Assembly (NCBI RefSeq): GCF_000092225.1
Contig: NC_014158.1
Location: 3,906,001 to 3,970,000 of the forward strand
DNA length: 64,000 nucleotides
DNA from: Tsukamurella paurometabola DSM 20162
Lineage (GTDB): Bacteria > Actinomycetota > Actinomycetes > Mycobacteriales > Mycobacteriaceae
Direction: 5' to 3'
Part shown: one piece after another, positions 45,908 through 53,346 of the stretch
Layout of the letters: each line of letters begins with the position of its first letter
Position numbering within the stretch: the stretch's first letter is position 1
Made by a program: the position numbers and the translations under genes
Notes under the pieces: generated by a model
What the model was told of the DNA's origin: nothing
Database searches by the model: none
What the model saw: the letters and a program-made list of their open reading frames with translations, nothing else

Positions 45908-46647
45908 CCGACATCACCCGCGCCGAGGTGTGCGTCACCGCCATCGCGGACCTGTTCCGCGGCGACGGCGAGATCACCGCCAGCCCGATGGGCCTGATCC
46001 CGTCGCTGGGCGGTCGGCTCGCCCGCCTGACCTTCGAACCCGATCTGCTGCTGTCCGACGGCGAGGCGTACCTCGTGGCCGACGCCGCGAACCCCTCCGC
46101 GGGGATCGAGGGCTGGCAGCCCTTCAAGAAGGTGCTCGACGTGGTGGTGCCGCACGGCAAGCGCCACGTGATCATGGGCGCCAGCCAGATCGACCGCTAC
46201 GGGAACCAGAACATCTCCGCGATCGGCGACCATGCCGCGCCGTCGCGCCAGTTGCTCGGCGTCCGCGGCGGACCGGGCAACACCGTGAACAACCGCACGT
46301 CGTACTGGATTCCGAAGCACTCGACCCGGGTATTCGTCGATTCAGTCGACGTGATCAGCGGTGTCGGCCACGACAGTGCACGAGCCGCGGGTCCGGCCGC
46401 CACGCGCTTCCACGACGTCTACCGGGTGATCACCGATCTCGCGGTGCTCGGTTTCGATGCCGACGGCGTGATGACTCTGCTGTCGGTGCATCCCGGCGTT
46501 ACCGAGCAGCAGGTTCGGGAGGCGACCGGCTTCGATCTGGGCGGCTCCGACGTGCCACAGACACGTCTGCCCGACGAGGTCGAACTGGAACTGATCCGCA
46601 CCGTGGTCGACCCGCGGACTCTGCGCGCCAAGGAGGTTCCGGCATGA
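45904..46647 (+). CDS. ipdB: IpdB, beta subunit of the COCHEA-CoA ring hydrolase
   Basis: This 247-residue CoA-transferase-fold beta subunit has RAEVCVTAIADLFRGDGEI, SDGEAYLVADA, GWQPFKKVLDVVVPHGKRHVIMGASQIDRYGNQNIS (in parts) and RGGPGNTVNN. The matching IpdB lacks the normal acyl-transfer role and forms a heterotetramer with IpdA. ATG 45904 overlaps the ipdA stop and the 3' end overlaps ipdC by 4 bases. Confidence 0.95.
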   Translation: MTDITRAEVCVTAIADLFRGDGEITASPMGLIPSLGGRLARLTFEPDLLLSDGEAYLVADAANPSAGIEGWQPFKKVLDVVVPHGKRHVIMGASQIDRYGNQNISAIGDHAAPSRQLLGVRGGPGNTVNNRTSYWIPKHSTRVFVDSVDVISGVGHDSARAAGPAATRFHDVYRVITDLAVLGFDADGVMTLLSVHPGVTEQQVREATGFDLGGSDVPQTRLPDEVELELIRTVVDPRTLRAKEVPA

Positions 46648-47699
46648 CGCTGCGCACCGCGCTCACCGAGCTGGTGGGCGTCGAGCATCCCGTGGTGCAG
46701 ACCGGCATGGGGTGGGTCTCCGGGGCGCATCTCACCGCCGCCACTGCGAACGCCGGCGGGCTGGGGATCCTGGCCTCGGCCACGATGACCTATCCGGAGC
46801 TGGAAACAGCGATCCGGAAGACGAAGGAGCGCACCGATAGGCCCTTCGGGGTGAACCTCCGGGCCGACGCCGAGGACGCGCAGCAGCGGGTGGAATTGCT
46901 GATCCGGGAAGGCGTGCGAGTGGCATCGTTCGCGTTGGCGCCACGCAAGGAGATGATCGCGCAGCTCAAGGACGCTGGACTGGTGGTGATCCCGTCGATC
47001 GGCGCAGCGCGCCACGCCGAGAAGGTGGCCTCCTGGGGCGCGGACGCGGTCCTGGTCCAAGGCGGCGAGGGCGGCGGTCACACGGGCGGTGTCGCCACTA
47101 CCCTGCTGCTGCCGTCGGTCCTGGACGCCGTGGACATTCCGGTGATCGCGGCCGGCGGCTTCTTCGACGGCCGCGGACTGGCCGCGGCGCTAGCCTACGG
47201 AGCTGCCGGCGTTGCGATGGGGACCAGATTCCTCCTGACACAAGACAGCCGGGTCCCGGATTCAGTGAAGGCGCAGTACCTGCAGCGGGGGCTCACCGAC
47301 ACGGTGGTCACCACCAAGGTGGACGGTATGCCGCACCGTGTGCTGCGGACCACTCTGGTGGAGGCCCTCGAACGCTCGCGCGGGGTGGCGACACTCGCGC
47401 ACGCCGCGCGGAATACGCTGCGCTTCCAGGCCCTGACCGGGGTCTCCTGGAAGGGGCTGATCGACGAGGGGCTCGCCCTGAAGAGGGGCGGTGACCGCAC
47501 GTGGAGTCAGCTGATGATGTCGGCGAACACGCCGATGTTATTGCGGGCCGGCCTCGTCGAGGGCAACACCGAAGCGGGTGTGCTCGCGTCCGGGCAGGTA
47601 GCCGGAATCATCGACGATCTACCGACGGTGGCCGAGCTGATCGAACGGATCGTGGCGGAGGCCGAGGCGCGCTTGGACGCGCTCTCGAGCCTCCGCTGA
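46644..47699 (+). CDS. ipdC: IpdC, FMN-dependent reductase of HIP catabolism
   Basis: This 351-residue nitronate-monooxygenase-fold protein is nearly colinear with M. tuberculosis Rv3553: GVEHPVVQTGMGWVSGAHLTAATANAGGLGILASATM (in parts), FGVNLRADAEDA, VQGGEGGGHTGGVATTLLLPSVLDA, and ANTPMLLRAGLVEGNTEAGVLASGQVAGI (in parts). IpdC is an NADH-using reductase required to process the HIP-CoA intermediates. It ends the echA20-ipdABC operon and converges on the porin gene. Confidence 0.94.
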   Translation: MTLRTALTELVGVEHPVVQTGMGWVSGAHLTAATANAGGLGILASATMTYPELETAIRKTKERTDRPFGVNLRADAEDAQQRVELLIREGVRVASFALAPRKEMIAQLKDAGLVVIPSIGAARHAEKVASWGADAVLVQGGEGGGHTGGVATTLLLPSVLDAVDIPVIAAGGFFDGRGLAAALAYGAAGVAMGTRFLLTQDSRVPDSVKAQYLQRGLTDTVVTTKVDGMPHRVLRTTLVEALERSRGVATLAHAARNTLRFQALTGVSWKGLIDEGLALKRGGDRTWSQLMMSANTPMLLRAGLVEGNTEAGVLASGQVAGIIDDLPTVAELIERIVAEAEARLDALSSLR

Positions 47700-47709
47700 C
47701 CCTGCGGGA

Positions 47710-48399
47710 TCACGCGAAGCGCATGACCTCGCTGTAGACCGTCTTCATATCGTCGAAGGCGCGCGACGAGACGGTCAGGGTGGAGTAGGCGACGGCGTCG
47801 ACGCTGCCGATGCAGCCCTCGATGCTCACGCGCTTCTCACCGAACCGGACACCGAAGTTCTCGCCGGGCTTCGGCTTCTGGATCGTCTTCGAACCCACGG
47901 GCAGATACACGATGCCGCCCGGCGCGGTCTTGATGACCTGGTTCTGAGTCAGGCCCAGCGAACCGCCGACGCCGACCAGCGCCGCACCCGCGGCGGGGAT
48001 GCTGCCGGCGATCGCGCCCGCGGCGCCGATCGTCTGGTTCGAGCCGATCCAGGACTCGAAGCCGCCGTCCTTGACGCCGCAGGCGACGACGTAGCCGACC
48101 TCGACGGTGGCGGCCTCGATCTCACCGGGCGCCTTGGTGATGGTGCCCTCAGCCTTGCCGTCCACGTAGGCCAGGCGCGACTTGTTGTCACCGGCCAGCG
48201 GCGGGAACAGCCTCGCCTTGAGGTCGAACAGCGCGATCTGCGCATTCACGCCCTCGGACTTGATCGTCTGCTTACCGCCCTTGACGGGGCCGGACGGATT
48301 CTGCGGGGTGATCTGAGCGGAGGCGGGCCCCACGGACATCACCGAGACGGCGCAGGCCGCGACCGCCGCAACTGCCATACCGATCTTGATTCGACGCAC
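47710..48399 (-). CDS. MspA-family outer-membrane (mycomembrane) porin
   Basis: This 229-residue protein has a Sec signal peptide of about 28 residues (MRRIKIGMAVAAVAACAVS, then GPASA-Q). The mature MspA-type beta-rich domain contains GVNAQIALFDLKARLFPPLAG, EVGYVVACGVKD and IGSNQTIGAAGAIAGSIPAAGAALVG, and ends with a C-terminal beta strand. Homo-oligomers form water-filled channels for small hydrophilic solutes across the mycolic-acid membrane. GTG 48399 follows GGAGGAG. It sits among sterol genes but has no visible KstR site; a role in nutrient uptake is general knowledge, and a role in sterol use would be speculation. Confidence 0.92.
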   Translation of the reverse strand: MRRIKIGMAVAAVAACAVSVMSVGPASAQITPQNPSGPVKGGKQTIKSEGVNAQIALFDLKARLFPPLAGDNKSRLAYVDGKAEGTITKAPGEIEAATVEVGYVVACGVKDGGFESWIGSNQTIGAAGAIAGSIPAAGAALVGVGGSLGLTQNQVIKTAPGGIVYLPVGSKTIQKPKPGENFGVRFGEKRVSIEGCIGSVDAVAYSTLTVSSRAFDDMKTVYSEVMRFA

Positions 48400-48773
48400 T
48401 TTTCCACTCCTCCATACAGGTCATTATTGAGCATGCAAAGGAAATCACGTCACCTAAGAATTTGCCAAACAGAAGCTGCACGTAGCCAGTCTTTTGCGAC
48501 ATAAAACACATGTCAGCGACACGCCTGCGACATCTTCATCCCGGCTTCACATGCTTGCTATCACATCGACATCGCCTCTCACCTGTGTAAACACTTGACG
48601 CCTGAGAGAACCTCAGATAACTTAATCAGATCGAGTCACGGCGTGTCGCGACAGAGGCGCGGCAATTCGGACACGAAGTGGCATCGATCGAGGTCTAAGG
48701 CCTGACGCGGTGCTAACGGAACGAGTTCGTGATCGCGCATATATCTGTCGATTGACAGGAGCGGAGGAGAAGC
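48400..48773. other. 374-base AT-rich intergenic region between divergent porin and regulator genes
   Basis: This is the longest gene-free stretch and is visibly more AT-rich than the surroundings (for example around 48420-48500 and 48580-48640). It holds the promoters for both flanking genes. No ORF of note, KstR or KstR2 site, or long hairpin was seen. A clear plus-strand promoter is at 48595-48623. Confidence 0.7.
48595..48623 (+). promoter_or_regulatory. Sigma-70-like promoter upstream of the degenerate response regulator
   Basis: TTGACG (48595-48600) and TAACTT (48618-48623) are separated by 17 bases. Transcription would start near 48630, leaving about 145 bases of 5' leader before GTG 48774. 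Confidence 0.6.
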
Positions 48774-49487
48774 GTGCAGATCCTGTACCTACACAGCGGG
48801 GCCCACCCGGCCAACGTGGTGCCTCCCGAAGCGCGATTGGATGCACAGGGGCACAGCGTGTTCCTCGCGCCCGTCGGCGAACCGGTTCCCGTACGCGCAC
48901 TCAGCGATGTCGGGGCAGTCATCATCGAATCCGACAACGGCGACGCCTTCGATGCCTGTCGTGAGCTGCGCCGCCTCAGCGACATACCCATTCTGATGAT
49001 CGGCGGACAAGCCAAGGATGAGGTCCACACCATCACGGCGCTGACCGTGGGAGCCGACGATTTCGTGGCCCGACCGGTGTCGGACCGGGAGATCGATGCG
49101 AGGTTGCGTGCGATTCGACGCCGCGTCCGCTCGACCGGATCCTGCACACTCACCTGCCGGACGCATGAGGCGGGCGGCACTCCGGCCAGCGGCACAGTAG
49201 TGATCGAGCAGAGCGGGCTGTCGATCGATCCGACCACGCGCAGCGTCTCCCTCGATGGCGATCCGGTCCTGCTGACCACGACCGAGACCGGACTTCTGCT
49301 CGCCCTCGCGGCGCGGCGCGGCGTCCCGCAGTCGCGCGACTCACTGCTGCGCCAGGCCTGGGGACACGACTATCTGGGACGCTCGCGCATCGTCGACAAC
49401 GCGGTGCAACGGCTGCGGTCGAAGATCGACACACCCAAGTGGCACCACGTCCACAGTGTCCGCGGATACGGGTACGTTCTGCGGTGA
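48774..49487 (+). CDS. OmpR/PhoB-type winged-helix regulator with degenerate receiver domain
   Basis: This 237-residue protein has an N-terminal receiver-like domain (about 1-118) and a C-terminal PhoB-type winged helix (about 140-237: GLSIDPTTRSVSLDGDPVLLT, ETGLLLALAARRG, RIVDNAVQRLRSKI, VRGYGYVLR). The usual acidic pair near residue 8 is replaced by LHSG, the phospho-acceptor Asp position reads IIESD (Glu 52), and the conserved Lys is Arg 100 (ARPVS). It is therefore probably phosphorylation-independent. No histidine kinase gene lies nearby. GTG 48774 follows GGAGGAGAAG. The target is possibly the divergent porin, by location only. Confidence 0.85.
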   Translation: MQILYLHSGAHPANVVPPEARLDAQGHSVFLAPVGEPVPVRALSDVGAVIIESDNGDAFDACRELRRLSDIPILMIGGQAKDEVHTITALTVGADDFVARPVSDREIDARLRAIRRRVRSTGSCTLTCRTHEAGGTPASGTVVIEQSGLSIDPTTRSVSLDGDPVLLTTTETGLLLALAARRGVPQSRDSLLRQAWGHDYLGRSRIVDNAVQRLRSKIDTPKWHHVHSVRGYGYVLR

Positions 49488-49499
49488 GGCGAACGGATG

Positions 49500-50663
49500 T
49501 CAGAGGCGCTCGATGATGGTGACGTTCGCCGTGCCGCCGCCCTCGCACATGGTCTGCAAGGCGTAGCGACCGTCCCGCCGTTCGAGCTCGTGCACCAGAG
49601 TGGTCATCAGTTTCGCGCCGGTCGCACCGAGTGGATGCCCCAGCGCGATACCGCCCCCGTTGACATTGACCTTCTCGTGCGCGATGCCCAACTCGTCCAT
49701 CCACGCGAGCGGAATCGATGCGAACGCCTCGTTGCACTCGAAGAGGTCGATATCGCCGACGGACAGGCCCGTCTTCTCCAGGGCGTACTTGGTCGCGGGA
49801 ATCGGACCGGTGAGCATCCACACCGGATCGGCCGCGCGGACCGAGATGTGATGCACACGTGCACGGGGGCGAAGCCCGTGCGCGTCGACGAACCGTCCCG
49901 AAGCGACGACCAGAGCCGCCGCACCATCGGCGATCTGGCTCGCGACCGCCGCGGTGATGGACGATCCCTCAGCGAGCGGTGGCAGGGACTCCATTTTCTC
50001 TAAAGAGGTACCCCGACGCGGCGTTTCGTCGACCGCGAAACCGCCGACCGGTGCGATCTCGGCGGCGAATCGGCCACCGTCGATCGCGTCGATTGCCCGC
50101 TCGTGACTGTCCAGCGCGAACTCCTCCATCCGACGCCGGCTGATCCCGCACTTCGTGGCGATCATGTCGGCACTGGTGAACTGCGAGACCTCCACGTCAC
50201 CGTACCGCTCTCGCCATCCGATCGACCCCGAGAACGGGTCGTCGAATCCGTAGTCCTTTCCGGCCAGCATGGCGGCGCTGATCGGAATGGCGCTCATGTT
50301 CTGCACTCCCGCGGCCACCACTGCATCCGCGGTACCCGAGAGCACCGCCTGGGTCGCGAAATGCACTGATTGCTGGCTGGATCCGCACTGCCGATCCACT
50401 GTTACCCCGGGCACGTGCTCGGGCAGTCCGGCGGCCAGCCACGCCGTCCGGGCGATATTGCCCGACTGCGGACCGATGGTGTCACAGCACCCCATGATCA
50501 CATCGTCGATCAGAGCGGGATCGACGCCCGATCGTTCGATCGTGGCGCGGAGCACGTGGGCGCCCAGGTCGGCGGAGTGCACGTCGGCCAGCGAACCGCC
50601 TCGCTTCCCGGTGGGCGTACGCACGGCGTCGAGGATGTAGGCGCCGTCAGGAGTCGCGGTCAT
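49500..50663 (-). CDS. fadA6: Thiolase FadA6 (HIP pathway)
   Basis: This 387-residue thiolase has nucleophile Cys 93 (DRQCGSSQQS), His 343 (GGGIALGHPLGATG) and Cys 373 (MCEGGGTANVT). FadA6 (Rv3556c) performs the thiolytic step on the linear CoA ester after ring C/D opening. ATG 50663 follows GGGAGA and overlaps the kstR2 stop by 4 bases. It is the last gene of the fadE30-ipdF-kstR2-fadA6 operon. Confidence 0.93.
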   Translation of the reverse strand: MTATPDGAYILDAVRTPTGKRGGSLADVHSADLGAHVLRATIERSGVDPALIDDVIMGCCDTIGPQSGNIARTAWLAAGLPEHVPGVTVDRQCGSSQQSVHFATQAVLSGTADAVVAAGVQNMSAIPISAAMLAGKDYGFDDPFSGSIGWRERYGDVEVSQFTSADMIATKCGISRRRMEEFALDSHERAIDAIDGGRFAAEIAPVGGFAVDETPRRGTSLEKMESLPPLAEGSSITAAVASQIADGAAALVVASGRFVDAHGLRPRARVHHISVRAADPVWMLTGPIPATKYALEKTGLSVGDIDLFECNEAFASIPLAWMDELGIAHEKVNVNGGGIALGHPLGATGAKLMTTLVHELERRDGRYALQTMCEGGGTANVTIIERL

Positions 50664-51274
50664 GTTTTCTCCCTTGTGGATTCGTTCGGACCGGCGATGC
50701 CCCGTTCGAGGATGCCGAGGTACTGGGCGGCGACAGCATCGGAGGTCAGCGCCCCACCGGGGCGATACCACCGCACCGCTACCCAGACCGTGTCGCGCAG
50801 AAACCGGTACGTGACGTCGATATCGAGATCGTTGCGAAAGTCTCCGGATTCGACTCCGCGAGTGAGAATATCGCGCCACATGGCCCGGAACTCCTCAAGC
50901 CGATCAGCGATGTAGGCGAACCGCTCGACGTGTGCGAGCGACCGCGCCTCGGCCTGATAGATGGCCACTGCCTCGGGATCCGCGTCGATGGCGTCGAAAG
51001 ATGCGATCACGCATCCGCGCAGCTGGTCCCGCGGACTCGAGCCGGAGTCGAGCACCGCGCGGTAACGAGTGAACAGTCGATCCAAGAAATCGCGCAGGAT
51101 GTCGTCGACCATCGATTCCTTCGAATCGAAATGGTGGTAGAGGCTACCCGAGAGGATGCCGGCCGCATCAGCGATATCGCGGACCGTGGTCGCGCGATAG
51201 CCGTTCTCGGCGAACAGCCGAGCACACACCGCGAGGAGTTCCGCGCGACGAGTCGAGGCGTCCGGCCTAGGCAT
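50660..51274 (-). CDS. kstR2: TetR-family repressor KstR2
   Basis: This 204-residue protein has an N-terminal helix-turn-helix at about residues 8-57 (RRAELLAVCARLFAENGYRATT, VRDIADAAGILSGSLYHHFDSKE in parts). The ligand domain has YRFLRDTVWVAVRWYRPGGALT, which follows M. tuberculosis KstR2 closely. KstR2 represses the HIP (C/D-ring) genes and is relieved by HIP-CoA made by FadD3. Its gene is inside the operon controlled by the KstR2 sites at 53254 and 53315, so it is autoregulated. It overlaps ipdF by 8 bases. Confidence 0.95.
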   Translation of the reverse strand: MPRPDASTRRAELLAVCARLFAENGYRATTVRDIADAAGILSGSLYHHFDSKESMVDDILRDFLDRLFTRYRAVLDSGSSPRDQLRGCVIASFDAIDADPEAVAIYQAEARSLAHVERFAYIADRLEEFRAMWRDILTRGVESGDFRNDLDIDVTYRFLRDTVWVAVRWYRPGGALTSDAVAAQYLGILERGIAGPNESTREKT

Positions 51275-52079
51275 GCTGACTGCTCACCGAGAGCACCTCC
51301 CCCGTCAGATAACTCGAGTACTCCGACGCCAGAAAGACGATCACGTTCGCCACCTCCCAGGGCTCCGCCGCACGGCCGAAGACTTCACGGCGCGAGAGTT
51401 CGTCGAGCAATTCGTCCGAGGTCACCTTCGCCAGGAAAGGGTGCATCGCGATGCTGGGCGAGACCGCGTTGATCCGTACGCCGTGCGGAGCGGCATCCAC
51501 GGCGGAGCAGCGGGTCAACGCCATCACGCCCGCCTTCGCGGCGGCGTAGTGCGCCTGCTCGGCCTGGGCACGCCAGCCGATCACCGAAGCGTTATTGACG
51601 ATCACTCCGCCGCCGCCCTGTGTGATGAAGCGGTTGATCGCGGCGCGGGTGGCGCGGAAGGTGCCGGTAAGCGTCACGTCCAGCACCCGCGACCACTGCT
51701 CGTCGGTCATGTCCTGAACCGCAACGCTGCCTCCAAGTCCGGCATTGTTGATCAGCACGTCGACCCGCCCGAACCGCCCCGCTGCCCCGTCGAGCAGGCC
51801 CTGCACCTGTTCCTCGATCGTCACATCGCAGGTGATGGCATGAACGCGGCCGCTGAAGTCGGCGTCGAGCTCGTCCGCCTTCTCTGACAGCCGCCGCTCG
51901 TGCCAGTCCGAGATCACTACGCGCGCGCCCTCTTCCAGGCATCGCTTGGCGGTCGCGGAGCCGATGCCGGTACCGGCTGCGGCGGTGACAACGACGACGC
52001 GGTCTTCGAGGATGTTGCGGCCCCTGGGGTAGGGCGGTGCGGGGATCGCGGGTACGGCGGGCGGACGGTCGCTGCTCAC
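51267..52079 (-). CDS. ipdF: IpdF, short-chain dehydrogenase of HIP catabolism
   Basis: This 270-residue classical SDR has VVVTAAAGTGIGSATAKRCLEEGARVVISDWH, INNAGLGGSVAVQDM, NNASVIGWRAQAEQAHYAAAKAG and a C-terminal FLASEYSSYLTGEVLSVSSQHA (in parts). A Pro-rich N-terminus of about 20 residues precedes it, as in M. tuberculosis Rv3559c. It acts on a hydroxy intermediate of HIP-CoA degradation. GTG 52079 overlaps the fadE30 stop by 4 bases. Confidence 0.93.
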   Translation of the reverse strand: MSSDRPPAVPAIPAPPYPRGRNILEDRVVVVTAAAGTGIGSATAKRCLEEGARVVISDWHERRLSEKADELDADFSGRVHAITCDVTIEEQVQGLLDGAAGRFGRVDVLINNAGLGGSVAVQDMTDEQWSRVLDVTLTGTFRATRAAINRFITQGGGGVIVNNASVIGWRAQAEQAHYAAAKAGVMALTRCSAVDAAPHGVRINAVSPSIAMHPFLAKVTSDELLDELSRREVFGRAAEPWEVANVIVFLASEYSSYLTGEVLSVSSQHA

Positions 52080-53236
52080 GGTCGGGCCTCTCTCGGCAGG
52101 CCGAGCACGCGCTCGGCGAGGATGTTTCGCTGGATCTCGTTGGAGCCGCCGTAGATGGTGTCGGCGCGGGTGAACAGGAACAGGCGCTGCCAGTCATCGA
52201 ACTCGGGATCGGCGAGCAGGCCGGCGGCTCCGCGCACCGCCATGGCGATCTCACCGAGCCGGCGGTGCCAGTTGGCCCACAACAGCTTCGCCACCTCGGC
52301 GGTGCCCGTCTCGGCGGATCCCAGGGTGCGCAGCGCGTGGGCGCGCATCACATCGAGTTCGGTCCACGCGCGGCGCAGCGATTCGGCGATCTCCGGGCGA
52401 TCGACCGCGCCGCTGTCGATCGCGAGGTCGGTCAGATGCTGCAACTCGCGGCGGAAACCGAGCTGCTGCCCGAGGGTGGCCACGCCGCGTTCGAAGGCGA
52501 GCGTGCCCATGGCGACCCGCCAGCCGTCTCCGGGGTCACCCACCACGTTGGCGGCGGCGGTGCGCGCACCGTCGAAGAAGACCTCGTTGAACTCCGACGT
52601 ACCCGTGAGCTGGACGATGGGACGGACCTCGATGCCGGGTTGGTCCATCGGGACGAGCAGATACGAAAGCCCCCTGTGCCGGACGCTCCCCGGCTCCGTC
52701 CGCGCCACCACGAAGCACCAGTCCGCGACGTGTGCGAGCGACGTCCACACCTTCTGGCCCGAGATCACCCACTCGTCGCCTTCGAGCCGTGCGGTGGTGC
52801 CGACGTTCGCGAGGTCGGAACCGGCACCCGGCTCGGAGTATCCCTGGCACCAGAGTTCCCGGACCTCGCGGATCGCCGGGAGGAACCGCTGCTTCTGTTC
52901 GGTACTACCGAACGCGATCAGTGTGGGCCCCAGGAGCTCCTGACCGAGATGGGAGACCTTGGCCGGCGCCTCTGCGCGGGCGTACTCCTCGTGGAAGATC
53001 ACCTGCTGCGCAAGCGTCGCACCGGCTCCGCCGTACTGTGCGGGCCACCCCACGCAGTTCAGCCCGGCCGCGGCCAGGTGCCGCTCCCACGCCACCCGCT
53101 CGTCGAAGAACTCGTGTTCACGGCCCGGGCCGCCGGCTCCCCGCAGCCCGGCGAACTCGCCGGCGAGATTCGTCGCCAGCCACTCCCGGATCCGCGCGCG
53201 GTAGTCCGCGTCGGATTCGCCCATCGCCGTGGCCAC
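52076..53236 (-). CDS. fadE30: Acyl-CoA dehydrogenase FadE30 (IpdE1)
   Basis: This 386-residue acyl-CoA dehydrogenase has LNCVGWPAQYGGAGATLAQQVIFHEEYARAEAP (in parts), WCQGYSEPGAGSDLANVGT, GQKVWTSLAHVADW and YGGSNEIQRNILAERVLGLPR. FadE30 with FadE33 is reported as the IpdE1-IpdE2 dehydrogenase acting on a HIP-CoA derivative. GTG 53236 after AAGGGAG is preferred; ATG 53224 is an alternative. First gene of the KstR2 operon. Confidence 0.94.
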   Translation of the reverse strand: MATAMGESDADYRARIREWLATNLAGEFAGLRGAGGPGREHEFFDERVAWERHLAAAGLNCVGWPAQYGGAGATLAQQVIFHEEYARAEAPAKVSHLGQELLGPTLIAFGSTEQKQRFLPAIREVRELWCQGYSEPGAGSDLANVGTTARLEGDEWVISGQKVWTSLAHVADWCFVVARTEPGSVRHRGLSYLLVPMDQPGIEVRPIVQLTGTSEFNEVFFDGARTAAANVVGDPGDGWRVAMGTLAFERGVATLGQQLGFRRELQHLTDLAIDSGAVDRPEIAESLRRAWTELDVMRAHALRTLGSAETGTAEVAKLLWANWHRRLGEIAMAVRGAAGLLADPEFDDWQRLFLFTRADTIYGGSNEIQRNILAERVLGLPREARP

Positions 53237-53253
53237 CGCACTCCCTTCCGATT

Positions 53254-53271
53254 ACCAAGCGATCGCTTGGT
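53254..53271. promoter_or_regulatory. KstR2-type operator of the fadE30 operon
   Basis: ACCAAGCGATCGCTTGGT is a perfect 18-bp palindrome with the same outer half-sites as the other two KstR2 candidates, 17 bases upstream of the fadE30 GTG. The centre differs from the published 14-mer consensus. Confidence 0.75.
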
Positions 53272-53301
53272 GGAATCAGGTTACATAGAAACCACCGGCA
53301 C

Positions 53302-53315
53302 TGTAACGTGTTCTA
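53302..53315. promoter_or_regulatory. KstR operator upstream of fadD3
   Basis: TGTAACGTGTTCTA is a full match to TnnAACnnGTTnnA. Its final A (53315) is also the first base of the KstR2 site. Confidence 0.75.
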
Positions 53316-53328
53316 CCAAGCACTTGCT
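53315..53328. promoter_or_regulatory. KstR2 operator upstream of fadD3
   Basis: ACCAAGCACTTGCT is a full match to AnCAAGnnCTTGnT, 18 bases before the fadD3 ATG and abutting the KstR site. Confidence 0.88.
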
Positions 53329-53346
53329 AGGTAGGAGGCTTTTCGC

